Shown here piece by piece: positions 23,770-31,480 of a DNA stretch of 64,000 bases. The position numbers and the translations under genes were made by a program. Below the pieces are notes generated by a model. The model saw only the letters and a list, made by a program, of their open reading frames with translations. It made no database searches and had not been told where the DNA came from. The DNA comes from Culturomica massiliensis (GTDB taxonomy: Bacteria; Bacteroidota; Bacteroidia; Bacteroidales; Marinifilaceae). The DNA lies in NCBI RefSeq assembly GCF_900091655.1, contig NZ_LT594621.1, forward strand, positions 558,001 through 622,000, in the 5' to 3' direction. Positions within the stretch are counted from its first letter, which is position 1, and every line of letters starts with the position of its first letter.

Positions 23770-25512
23770 ATGGACATAGAAAAATTGGCTACGGCTGCAG
23801 TAACAACATATATCTCAAAAACAGATTGTTTATCTCCTTTTATTAGCGAAGGAGATAAAGAACCTTCATGGGATGGTAATATCTATCTTTTTGGAAGTAG
23901 TCAAAAAAGAAAAGATGATTTTATAGGTAGAGTTTCTGTGCAAGTGAAAGGAAAATATTTAAAAAAACTAATTGATAAATCAAAGTACAAATACCATGTT
24001 GATATATCCGATCTACGTAATTATGAATTATATGGAACAGCATACTTTGTGGTTTTAATAAATGAAAAAAAGGATACATTCATATATTATAATTTGTTTC
24101 ATCCTATTGATATTAAACGTATTATTTCAAGAGTAGGTAATCAAAAAGGAACTAACATAGAATTTAAAGCTGTTCCTTCTTATGAGGATATTACATCAAT
24201 TCTTATTAATTTTAATGATAATTGTCATAAGCAGATTTCTTTTGTTAAGAATCCTTCTTTTAAAGTGCTTGACCTTAACTCTATTAAAGAAGAACAATTA
24301 CCAATAGAATTCAGTATTTCTTGTTCTGGGAAAGATTTATCGGTTGTATTTGATTATATGTTTACGAATGAAGTGTTTCTATATGCCAAATCGCCCGTAG
24401 AGGGTTATCCCAATAAACCTATTGACAAAGTTTTGATTCAGCAAATTGAAGGTGTAGTTAATAAAAAGGTAACAATAGATAATATCGTCTATTTTGATGA
24501 GTTTGTAATACAACAAGCTAAGGGAAAGTTTAGCTTTAACCTTGGAAAGTGTATTATAATAGATTATTTCGATAATAAACCGTGTAAATTTAATATAAAT
24601 CTTAACCATACTCTAAAAGAACAGATTGTCGCATTGAAGTTTATTATTGAATTATGCAAAAAGTCCAGTTTTAATTTAGGTAATAAAAAATTGCATTTGA
24701 GTAATAAGGCTAATTTTGATATAAAGACTTACGAAAGACGTTTGAAGGGCTTACAGAGTATTCAGGTCGTACTTGATATTCTGAAGGTTCAAGAGGATTT
24801 AATTATTGAATATGGTAAGTATAATGATAATCATTATTTGTTAGAAATACTAATAAAGGTACTTGTAAATAAAGAACCATATAACAATAGTAAATGGGGT
24901 GATATCCAACGTGTAGATATGAAAATATATAATATCTATTTACCATTGATATTTGTAAAAGGTAAAAATGGTGAACCAGATACATTTATAAATATATTAA
25001 CTTCAGATATTGATATAACTTTAAGTTTTGAAAATGGGAAAATAATTCCTGCACCGCAATGTATATTGTTGGGTCAGAAAGATTACCAATCAATATCCAA
25101 TTTATACTACAAGCATATTTTTAAATCACTTACTAGTTATGGAAATGAAGCTCTATTAATAGAAAGGATAAACCTTTCAATGCTTTCGATGCTTTTGGCT
25201 TATGATAAGATACATAGTAAAGAACTATTAGATTTGTCTATTTCATTGTCTGAATGGTTATTTGTGATGGGAGATTCGTTACCAATTGAAATAAGATTAC
25301 TAAACAAATTACAAGCTATAAGGAGACTTCGTTCTTTAAATGCTAAAGAAATAATTGGTTTGAGAGAAATTACTCAGGATTGTAAGAAGCCTAATATACT
25401 TGCAGCCGTATATTTGTTATTAGATGAAAAAGATAAGGCAAAACAATATTATGAACAGATTGAGAATAAGAATGATTTTAATTGTTATCCTATTTATTCG
25501 TTTATGAAATAA
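23770..25512 (+). CDS. DUF4365-like putative nuclease, possible defence protein
   Basis: 580 residues, about 30% GC, clearly foreign to the core genome. The first 120 residues resemble DUF4365: a helix with TAAVTTYISK, Asp35 in SWDGNIYLF, then VSVQVKGK (Gln58-x-Lys60) and a strand/helix leading to AYFVVLINEK. This is the D...QxK form of the PD-(D/E)XK nuclease fold typical of DUF4365. The remaining 450 residues are unrecognised and helix-rich; the final part (GDSLPIEIRLLNKLQAIRRL...DEKDKAKQYYEQI) looks like TPR-type repeats. Proteins with DUF4365 domains often sit in defence islands, and this one is the cargo gene next to the att site. The function is inferred, not shown. Confidence 0.65.
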   Translation: MDIEKLATAAVTTYISKTDCLSPFISEGDKEPSWDGNIYLFGSSQKRKDDFIGRVSVQVKGKYLKKLIDKSKYKYHVDISDLRNYELYGTAYFVVLINEKKDTFIYYNLFHPIDIKRIISRVGNQKGTNIEFKAVPSYEDITSILINFNDNCHKQISFVKNPSFKVLDLNSIKEEQLPIEFSISCSGKDLSVVFDYMFTNEVFLYAKSPVEGYPNKPIDKVLIQQIEGVVNKKVTIDNIVYFDEFVIQQAKGKFSFNLGKCIIIDYFDNKPCKFNINLNHTLKEQIVALKFIIELCKKSSFNLGNKKLHLSNKANFDIKTYERRLKGLQSIQVVLDILKVQEDLIIEYGKYNDNHYLLEILIKVLVNKEPYNNSKWGDIQRVDMKIYNIYLPLIFVKGKNGEPDTFINILTSDIDITLSFENGKIIPAPQCILLGQKDYQSISNLYYKHIFKSLTSYGNEALLIERINLSMLSMLLAYDKIHSKELLDLSISLSEWLFVMGDSLPIEIRLLNKLQAIRRLRSLNAKEIIGLREITQDCKKPNILAAVYLLLDEKDKAKQYYEQIENKNDFNCYPIYSFMK

Positions 25513-25652
25513 AAGGAATAGAGTGGAAGTTATTTTTATATAATAGAAGATTTAATGGAAATATTAATACTGTTCAAATCTTTTTCCTATATTTGGTCAC
25601 GAAACAAAGCAGAAACCGGAAGTCAATTTACTGCCAGTTGATGCCAATAAAA

Positions 25653-25673
25653 CGTTACTAAATCATTACGGTA
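25653..25673 (+). repeat. Candidate integrase arm-type repeat (right)
   Basis: Matches 19784-19804 at 20 of 21 positions in the same orientation, 58 bases before the right att core. Confidence 0.5.
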
Positions 25674-25730
25674 CAAGGGTAACAGTTTAGAAAAGGTTTG
25701 AAGATTAGCAAGATAAACGCTGGTGGTTAA

Positions 25731-25747
25731 AATCCCAGGCGGATCAC
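25731..25747 (+). repeat. attR core (17-bp copy of tRNA-Lys 3' end)
   Basis: Exact copy of 19643-19659. Only the tRNA 3' tip is present, so it is an attachment scar, not a tRNA gene. Confidence 0.8.
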
Positions 25748-25770
25748 TTTTCAAGATGAAAAAACGAAGC

Positions 25771-25810
25771 AAACTCCTGAAATTCAACGAATTTCGGGAG
25801 TTTTTGTTTT
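25771..25810 (+). terminator. Rho-independent terminator, probably the tRNA's original one
   Basis: AAACTCCTGAAATT pairs with AATTTCGGGAGTTT (one wobble) around a five-base loop, followed by TTGTTTT. It lies 24 bases behind the attR core, where the tRNA-Lys terminator would be before the island inserted. Confidence 0.82.
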
Positions 25811-25955
25811 CAGGCAAACCCTCAAAAAACAACAGATTCCGGTAAGAAAATCTGGTGAAATAGGGATAGTGTCCCGAAAAGTGTGATAGTGTTTCAAAAA
25901 GTGTGTAAATCCCATTTTGATTATTTTTGTAATTGCACATCAAAAATGAATTATT

Positions 25956-26282
25956 ATGGAATTTACACAGGAACAAATTACGGAAATAATTTCGGAAATC
26001 ACAAATGGAGCATCCGGTCTTCCGGGTTTAGTCAAACAAGGTTTAGAGAGTTTAATGCTCTCGGAAACGAAGTCTTCATAATGAAGCTTTATCTGATGTG
26101 AGTAACGGTTTCTGAGGCCGTCGGGTATGTCATGGAGGTAAGGTATTCGAATTACGGGTCCCTCGTAGTCGTAAGAGTAATTTTTACCCGATGTTACTAG
26201 GCGTGTTGAAAGATCAGGAAGAAGAGGCCCAAAAGCTAGTGAGCAGTCTTTATTGTATCGGTTTAACCACGGAACAATACCA
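25956..26282 (+). pseudogene. IS256-family transposase fragment
   Basis: From ATG 25956 the frame reads MEFTQEQITEIISEI and GLPGLVKQGLESLMLSE, the N-terminus of an IS256-type Mutator transposase, and stops early. Downstream, another stretch reads VCHGGKVFELRVPRSRKSNF and then YPMLLGVLKDQEEEAQKLV, also typical of IS256, interrupted by a stop. Most of the DDE domain is missing. A further tail ending in FKEDLMKQ (stop at 26376-26378) may belong to the same remnant or to another lost gene. It is a decayed insertion between the att scar and the Abi gene. Confidence 0.72.
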
Positions 26283-26398
26283 TTTAAAAATAAATTGAAG
26301 AAACAACTGTTGGATGTTATGGATAATCTAAAGTCTAAAATTTATCAAGAGTTCAAAGAAGATTTAATGAAACAATAGGATGTTTATAAAATAATTAT

Positions 26399-26406
26399 TA
26401 TCTTTG
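26399..26406 (+). promoter_or_regulatory. Bacteroidetes -7 box (TATCTTTG) before the Abi RNA
   Basis: A perfect TAnnTTTG. The expected start of transcription falls near 26412, immediately before the hairpin at 26416. A -33 TTTG is not clear. Confidence 0.6.
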
Positions 26407-26411
26407 TACTA

Positions 26412-26468
26412 ACATGCTTACCCCGCTTCCCGTTAGAACAGCGCGCTTAGGGTAAGCTTTTTATTTTT
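26412..26468 (+). ncRNA. Candidate small RNA upstream of the Abi_2 gene
   Basis: Between the -7 box and the gene's ATG lies a segment of about 55 bases. GCTTACCC (26416-26423) pairs perfectly with GGGTAAGC (26450-26457), enclosing a loop with AGCGCGCT, and TTTTTATTTTT follows. It is a compact promoter-hairpin-terminator unit that would release a tiny RNA six bases before the Abi start codon, with read-through transcribing the gene. Short RNAs partnered with AbiF-type HEPN proteins have been reported, as I recall; this matches that layout. Confidence 0.6.
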
Positions 26469-26474
26469 AGTGCT

Positions 26475-27383
26475 ATGAGTACGATTCCGTATACTAAACA
26501 GTTGATTTCATTTGAAGAACAGGTCGATCTATTAAAAGATAGGGGAATGTCAGTTGAGAATGAAGATAAGGCAGTTCATATCTTGCAAAACGTAAGTTAT
26601 TACAGATTGAGTGGATATTGGTATCCGCTTTTGGAAGATAAAGAAAATCATGTTTTTAAACCTGGGGCAACTTTCGATACTGTATTTGCCATCTATAAAT
26701 TTGATAGTAAACTTCGTAAACTGATTATAACAGAATTAGAAAAAATAGAAGTTGCTGTAAGAACACAGATTGTGCATATTCTATCTCAACGATATGACGG
26801 TTATTGGTTTACGAATGCGGCACTTTTTACAAGCCCTACAAAACACGCTAAAGCTTTAATAAAAATTGCCGAGGAATATAACCGTAGTGATGAAGAGTTT
26901 GTTACAGCATTTAAGAATAAATATTCAAATCCATTTCCTCCAAGCTGGATGACGATGGAAATAACCTCTTTTGGTTCGCTCTCTATTTTATATAGCAATT
27001 TGAAACCGGGAAAGACAAAAAGAGAAATCGCAAATTACTTTGGTTTACCTGATACGGTATTGGAATCATGGCTTCATAGTATTGTATATCTGCGCAATAT
27101 CTGTGCCCATCATTGTCGGTTATGGAATAGGGTGTTGAGTATACGTCCTTTAATGCCCCGATCTCCTAAAAAACAATTTATACAGGATAAGACAGTTAGT
27201 AATAAGAGAACATACTTTATTCTTTGTATGGTTATCTATATGTTAAACACAGTCAATCCGAAACACTCTTTCATTGTCAGGTTTAAGAAATTGCTTGTAG
27301 AATATCCGAACATTGATGTAAAAGCCATGGGATTTCCGGTTAATTGGGAAAATGATCCACTTTGGCAATCTGACAACAATTAA
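26475..27383 (+). CDS. Abi_2 (AbiD/AbiF-like) HEPN abortive-infection protein
   Basis: 302 residues of the Abi_2 family, cytoplasmic. It opens with TKQLISFEEQVDLLKDRGM and SYYRLSGYWYPL, the usual Abi_2 N-terminus. Two R-x4-H motifs are visible: RTQIVH at 96-101 and RNICAH at 207-212, the second inside LRNICAHHCRLWNR, the hallmark HEPN RNase site of the family. Members stop phage growth, presumably by cleaving RNA, and are related to the ancestors of Cas13. The gene directly follows the candidate small RNA at 26412-26468, which could act as antitoxin or guide. No separate antitoxin protein is present. Confidence 0.9.
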   Translation: MSTIPYTKQLISFEEQVDLLKDRGMSVENEDKAVHILQNVSYYRLSGYWYPLLEDKENHVFKPGATFDTVFAIYKFDSKLRKLIITELEKIEVAVRTQIVHILSQRYDGYWFTNAALFTSPTKHAKALIKIAEEYNRSDEEFVTAFKNKYSNPFPPSWMTMEITSFGSLSILYSNLKPGKTKREIANYFGLPDTVLESWLHSIVYLRNICAHHCRLWNRVLSIRPLMPRSPKKQFIQDKTVSNKRTYFILCMVIYMLNTVNPKHSFIVRFKKLLVEYPNIDVKAMGFPVNWENDPLWQSDNN

Positions 27384-27536
27384 CTTGCATATTCAAGTAA
27401 ATCTTTCTACTTTTGATTATCAAATGATGTAAACGGCAGCAACCAACAGAAATCTATCTGCTGCGAAATAGGTGGGGTTTGCAAAACCGTTTTTGTAACT
27501 TATTGAAAATGTAAGATATACCACTGGGTATAAAAC

Positions 27537-27550
27537 CCCAGCTGGATCAC
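27537..27550 (+). repeat. Third att-like scar
   Basis: CCCAGCTGGATCAC differs from the tRNA-Lys end (CCCAGGCGGATCAC) at two positions. It lies 295 bases before the second integrase remnant, suggesting a second element that used the same tRNA site. Confidence 0.5.
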
Positions 27551-27584
27551 AAAAACCGTGTCAAAGTCGGTCAATACTTATTGT

Positions 27585-27618
27585 AAAACCTGTAATATTA
27601 AGACATTACAGTTTTTTT
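27585..27618 (+). terminator. Rho-independent terminator
   Basis: CTGTAAT (27590-27596) pairs with ATTACAG (27605-27611), extended by A-T pairs, followed by TTTTTTT. It lies behind the third att-like scar, repeating the att-terminator arrangement at 25731-25810. Confidence 0.65.
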
Positions 27619-27680
27619 GTGTCTTTTGTCAAACCGTCGCCGTCTTTGCATATTGACAATTTAAGCCTAAAAAGGTCACT

Positions 27681-27745
27681 TATCCGTCCACTATCCTATC
27701 CGTCCACGTACTTTTCGCCTTTTTTGCCTAAAATGGCGTGGACGG
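27681..27745. repeat. Direct and inverted repeats before integrase remnant
   Basis: TATCCGTCCAC occurs twice (27681 and 27697), and CCGTCCACG (27700-27708) is the inverse of CGTGGACGG (27737-27745). Such clusters are typical arm-type integrase sites. The remaining sequence up to 27844 shows nothing further. Confidence 0.45.
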
Positions 27746-27844
27746 GAAAAGACGATATGACTGCATAACTCCCACATTGTCTAAGGGTTAAAACATCAAA
27801 AATCAGGATGTAAACGTATTTTTGTAACCTTTAAATGTAAACTT

Positions 27845-28440
27845 ATGGGAAAAAGCACAGACAACGGAGTTACATTTTTTATTAACCGTTAAATGCTCGA
27901 TACGGAAGGTAAAAGATCAATTCGCGGAAATATCGTTATTAACGGAGATCGGAGGAAATTCAGTACCGGCTTACGTATATCTGAAAAAATATGGGATGCC
28001 AAATGTAACCAAGCTAAAAGACACAGCCCGGAAGCGCAAAGGATAAATATTTCGTTAATAAAGATAAGAGAGATTATAGAAAACTTAAAAGTCAACTTAT
28101 TATTAAAAGACGGTTTCGTATCTGCTGTTACTGTCCGGGATGCTTATGTCGAGCTTAGCAAAACACCCGAAAAGAGAGCAAAGGAGGAAGCTATAAAAAA
28201 GGCAAAAGAGGAAGAGGAACAGAGAAAAATTGAAGAAGAACGGGAACGTAAGGAATTGGAAGAAATCGGAATAACTTTATTAGAATATTTCGACACATAC
28301 ATAGACTCTCGGAGAAAGGAAGTGGAAGCGGGAGAATTAACGCATGTAACCTACGGTCGTTATCTATGTACCCGTAACCGTTTAATTTTATTTATGTTAG
28401 AGGAAATAGTATATATGTTATCGCTGAAACATATTAGATT
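27845..28440 (+). pseudogene. Truncated tyrosine recombinase, two lesions
   Basis: From ATG 27845 the frame begins MGKSTDNGVTFFINR and meets a TAA at 27890-27892, then continues in frame as MLDTEGKRSIRGNIVINGDRRKFSTGL, the Arm domain of a Bacteroidetes integrase, with a coiled segment (about 28170-28260) and TLLEYFDTYIDSRRKEV of the core-binding domain. After about 28400 the similarity ends: the catalytic domain is lost and the sequence merges with the 3' end of the AraC gene on the other strand. It is a second, older integrase at this tRNA locus. Confidence 0.75.
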
Positions 28441-28455
28441 AAGAATAGATACGCA

Positions 28456-29298
28456 TCATATTGCCTTATTACTTTTTCTGAAACTTGAAGGACTACATCC
28501 TTTGTTTTTCTTAAAGAATTTACTCAAATGGCTTTCATCAGTAAATCCTAGTTCTTCGGCAATCTCATTTATTCTCATTTGACTATGTAACAATCTGCTT
28601 TCGACCAATTTTAGTTTATAGTTTAATATGTATTGCTGCATTGTTTCGTTGGTATGCTTTTTTATATAACGTCCCAAGTAACTTTCAGATATACCAAAAT
28701 GCTGACTGATTTCTTTTGCTCTAATTTTACCTGTTTGATAGATATTTGCTTGAATATATTGAAGAATATCGAGAGACTTATCATCTGAACATTCATCGAC
28801 TTGTTGAGGTAAAAACATAGCTATATTTCTTGCCACAACAATAATTATAGTATTTACCAACTGCGTGATAATCTCTTTGCTATACAGATTCCTATTTACA
28901 TACTCCCGAATAATTGCTTCAATCATTGGTTTCACTAATAACTTATCCACCTTATTTCTAAGGATGCAACCCGGTTGATGATTTGCATGTTGCAAAATAA
29001 ATTCTAATCTCTGGATATTCTCTGAACCAAATATGGCTGAATGTATATAGATGTCATTAAACTTGATGTTAATGAATTTTGTAGTTGTATGAATCTCAAA
29101 GGAATGAGAATCATTTGGAGTTATCAAGAACAAGTGTCCATCATGATATGGGAACATATTATTGTTAATCCATTGAATACCTGTTCCTGTTAAAATGTAG
29201 ACCAGTTCAAAAAAAGTATGCTCATGCTCAGTCAATAACGATTCATTATGCTCGTTAAAGCTGATCTCAAATGGTTGATGAAGATTTTCTTTTTTCAT
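28456..29298 (-). CDS. AraC-family transcriptional regulator
   Basis: 280 residues. The N-terminal cupin-type sensing domain reads HTFFELVYILTGTGIQWINN and HLFLITPNDSHSFEI; the C-terminal 95 residues hold the double HTH (IRAKEISQHFGISESYLGRYIKKHTNETMQQYILNYKL and INEIAEELGFTDESHLSKFFKKNKGCSPSSFR). The divergent operon at 29408 is its likely target, since direct repeats 21 bp apart occupy the shared intergenic region. It belongs to the island's right flank by position, and its AT content is like the neighbours'. Confidence 0.92.
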   Translation of the reverse strand: MKKENLHQPFEISFNEHNESLLTEHEHTFFELVYILTGTGIQWINNNMFPYHDGHLFLITPNDSHSFEIHTTTKFINIKFNDIYIHSAIFGSENIQRLEFILQHANHQPGCILRNKVDKLLVKPMIEAIIREYVNRNLYSKEIITQLVNTIIIVVARNIAMFLPQQVDECSDDKSLDILQYIQANIYQTGKIRAKEISQHFGISESYLGRYIKKHTNETMQQYILNYKLKLVESRLLHSQMRINEIAEELGFTDESHLSKFFKKNKGCSPSSFRKSNKAI

Positions 29299-29326
29299 AC
29301 TTCAAATATAATACATAAAGCGGAAT

Positions 29327-29359
29327 TATACCAATATAGCGAAAATATATACCTATATT
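29327..29359 (+). promoter_or_regulatory. Candidate AraC operator, two 12-bp direct repeats
   Basis: TATACCAATATA (29327-29338) and TATACCTATATT (29348-29359) share nine positions of twelve and are exactly 21 bp apart, two helical turns, as AraC dimers need. They lie between the divergent regulator and the nitroreductase operon. Confidence 0.6.
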
Positions 29360-29375
29360 TGAAATAAAATAGGTA

Positions 29376-29383
29376 TAACTTTG
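29376..29383 (+). promoter_or_regulatory. -7 box (TAACTTTG) of the nitroreductase operon
   Basis: A TAnnTTTG match 25 bases before ATG 29408 and 17 bases behind the second operator half-site, placing the bound activator at the -33 region. Confidence 0.55.
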
Positions 29384-29407
29384 CCATAAATCAAAATTAG
29401 ATTACTT

Positions 29408-29917
29408 ATGAACTTTTTAGAACTATCAAAACAACGTTATTCTGCAAGAAACTATTCTTCTGATATGATTGAGCAAGAAAAACTCGACTACATTTTGGAA
29501 TGTGCCCGTTTTGCTCCTTCTGCTGTAAACTATCAACCTTGGCACTTCTTTGTCGTAAAAAGTAATAAACAAAAACGACTGATTCAACAATCTTATCCAC
29601 GTGAATGGTTTACCGAAGCTCCACTCTATATTGTAGTTTGCGCTGACAGTTCAATTTCTTGGGTAAGAAAATCAGACAATAAGAACCATTGCGATATTGA
29701 TGCGGCAATTGCAACTGAACATATTTGTTTAGCCGCAGCAGAACAAGGATTAGGTAGCTGCTGGGTATGTAATTTCGATCCTGATATGCTAAAGAATAAT
29801 CTTCATTTATCTCCCAATATGTACCCTGTGGCAATTATTTCATTAGGTTATGTAAAACAACCACCCGAAAAATCATCTAAGAGAAAAGATATTACCGAAA
29901 TAGTTTCAATCTTATAA
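29408..29917 (+). CDS. Nitroreductase-family FMN protein
   Basis: 169 residues of the NfsA/NfnB-type nitroreductase fold. It shows SKQRYSARNYSSDMIEQEKLDYILECARFAPSAVNYQPWHF, the FMN-phosphate-binding N-terminus with the R-x-x-x-R arrangement, and later EHICLAAAEQGLGSCWVCNF and VAIISLGY. It should form an FMN homodimer reducing nitro or quinone compounds with NAD(P)H. First gene of an operon with the acetyltransferase and HAD genes (11-base gap, then overlap), controlled by the divergent AraC protein. Confidence 0.92.
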   Translation: MNFLELSKQRYSARNYSSDMIEQEKLDYILECARFAPSAVNYQPWHFFVVKSNKQKRLIQQSYPREWFTEAPLYIVVCADSSISWVRKSDNKNHCDIDAAIATEHICLAAAEQGLGSCWVCNFDPDMLKNNLHLSPNMYPVAIISLGYVKQPPEKSSKRKDITEIVSIL

Positions 29918-29928
29918 ACGCAACAATT

Positions 29929-30537
29929 ATGAAAACAGAAATGGAAAAATGTCTGGCTGGTGAATGGTATGATTGCCACAACCAAGTTTTCTTGGATTTA
30001 AAAACCCGAACACATAAGTTATTGATGAAATATAATTCATTACCTTATGAGGATAAAGAAGAAAAACACAGCTTGCTAAAAAAGATGCTAGGTAGTATCG
30101 GAATGAAAGTTTCGGTTGCCAGCCCGTTTATCTGTGATTATGGTTGCAATGTACATATAGGAGATAATGTTACTGTAAATACCGGTTGTACCTTTGTGGA
30201 TTGTAATAAAATCACTATCGGAAGCAATGTTCTTATTGCTCCAAATGTTCAGCTTTATACAGCAACTCACCCTATTGATTTAGATGAACGGTTAGCACCT
30301 GTTGAAACAGAAGATGGAATAAAACGAATTCGCCGTACTTACGCTTTGCCTATTACGATTGAGGACGGATGCTGGATTGGTGGCGGTGTAGTAATCCTTC
30401 CCGGAATTACAATTGGTTACGGTAGTGTAATTGGAGCAGGTAGTGTTGTTACAAAAGATATTCCGGCAAATAGTTTGGCTGTTGGAAATCCATGTAAAGT
30501 AATACGTCAAATCAATCAAACTAAGAAACTATGGTAA
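29929..30537 (+). CDS. Maa/LacA-like sugar O-acetyltransferase
   Basis: 202 residues. An N-terminal maltose acetyltransferase helical segment (EKCLAGEWYDCHNQVF...KTRTHKLLMKYNSLP) precedes a left-handed beta helix of hexapeptide repeats (INVN-like: NVHIGDNVTVNTGCTFVD, ITIGSNVLIAPNVQLYTATHPID). The catalytic His lies in TATHP, and the tail reads GNPCKVIRQI. It transfers acetyl from acetyl-CoA to a sugar or related acceptor. The 3' end overlaps the next gene by 7 bases. Confidence 0.92.
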   Translation: MKTEMEKCLAGEWYDCHNQVFLDLKTRTHKLLMKYNSLPYEDKEEKHSLLKKMLGSIGMKVSVASPFICDYGCNVHIGDNVTVNTGCTFVDCNKITIGSNVLIAPNVQLYTATHPIDLDERLAPVETEDGIKRIRRTYALPITIEDGCWIGGGVVILPGITIGYGSVIGAGSVVTKDIPANSLAVGNPCKVIRQINQTKKLW

Positions 30538-31181
30538 AACTGGTAGCTTTTGATTTGGATGGTACAATTGCCGATACAATCCCAATGTGTATCGAAGCCT
30601 TTAAGCAGGCAGTATCTCCCTATGCATCAAAAATATTGTCAGAAGATGATATTGTGAAAACATTCGGACTTAATGAAGAGGGAATGATTAAAGAGGTCGT
30701 TTCAGAAGATTGGGAAAAAGCTCTGATTGATTTTTATGTGATATACAAAGAAATGCACACAGTCTACATTCAACCATTTGTGGGGATAAGAGAATTGATA
30801 ACAGAGTTGAAGGAGAACTCAATTATTGTATCTTTAATAACAGGTAAAGGGCAAAGGAGTTGTGATATTACACTTCACCATTTTAAAATGGAAGCTCTTT
30901 TTGATAGTATTTCAATCGGATCGCCAGATAGAAACACAAAAGCGGAATCAATGACGGAACTAATGTCAAAATATAATATCCAACCAGCAGAAATGGTATA
31001 TGTTGGAGATGAATTTTCCGATATTACCGCTTGTATTAAAGTTGGAATACAATGCTTATCTGCTGCATGGATAGCCTCACTCTCAAAAATGAAGAAATTA
31101 GAAAAGGAAAATCAAGGATATGTGTTTAGTTCTATCAAATCACTTCATTCTTTTCTAAAGAAAGAAGCTCATTTAGTTTAG
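30531..31181 (+). CDS. HAD-superfamily phosphatase
   Basis: 216 residues. HAD motif I is DLDGTIADT (residues about 8-16), motif II in VSLITGKGQ, the Lys in the middle region (NTKAESM), and motif III GDEFSDITA near 157-165. The cap domain of inserted helices makes it a type I phosphoglycolate/beta-phosphoglucomutase-like member. Its substrate is unknown. Third and last gene of the AraC-controlled operon; its ATG lies inside the preceding gene, showing translational coupling. Confidence 0.9.
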   Translation: MVKLVAFDLDGTIADTIPMCIEAFKQAVSPYASKILSEDDIVKTFGLNEEGMIKEVVSEDWEKALIDFYVIYKEMHTVYIQPFVGIRELITELKENSIIVSLITGKGQRSCDITLHHFKMEALFDSISIGSPDRNTKAESMTELMSKYNIQPAEMVYVGDEFSDITACIKVGIQCLSAAWIASLSKMKKLEKENQGYVFSSIKSLHSFLKKEAHLV

Positions 31182-31395
31182 ATTCATATTCGTTGATTGA
31201 TTTTAGTATTTTCTGGCATAATGGATATTTATTGGTAATATAAAAGTATGAAATCAGACGTTAAGTCTTTCTATATAATACTTACCATTAAAATTATGCT
31301 TATGAATGTATTGTTAAACATGAGGATGTTCGGACTATTTTCTGAAACCTCACAAGAAGTAACTAATAATGATATGGATTTCCCTGTAATCTGGA

Positions 31396-31428
31396 AAGTT
31401 TGTTCCGCTCAAAAGGCGGAACAAACTT
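31396..31428. repeat. 13-bp perfect inverted repeat
   Basis: AAGTTTGTTCCGC (31396-31408) and GCGGAACAAACTT (31416-31428) enclose seven bases. There is no T tract on either side. The surrounding 300-base gap (31182-31480) has a weak 60-codon frame that I do not accept as a gene; the hairpin may end both flanking transcripts or bind a regulator. Confidence 0.5.
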
Positions 31429-31480
31429 GAATACCAAGCAACAGACCTATGGTTAAGGAGAATGTCCTTTTCATTGTATC

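Larger units (their letters stand above)
19643..25747. mobile_element. tRNA-Lys-integrated genomic island, att-bounded
   Basis: The 17-bp sequence AATCCCAGGCGGATCAC at the tRNA 3' end (19643-19659) recurs exactly at 25731-25747. Between the copies lie an integrase (broken), a RhuM-like N-terminal protein, an HATPase, an HTH regulator, a candidate structured RNA and a DUF4365-like gene. A 21-bp sequence (one mismatch) also repeats inside both ends at 19784-19804 and 25653-25673, as expected for integrase arm sites. The size is about 6.1 kb and the content is AT-rich. No conjugation or replication genes are present, so it is probably a mobilised or decayed element. Confidence 0.8.

Noticed and set aside
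25731..25747. Second tRNA-Lys gene
   Set aside because: Only the 3' end is present; no D arm or anticodon arm precedes it.
31248..31430. 60-codon ORF as a gene
   Set aside because: No recognisable domain; it ends in the 13-bp inverted repeat and lies in a low-GC gap.
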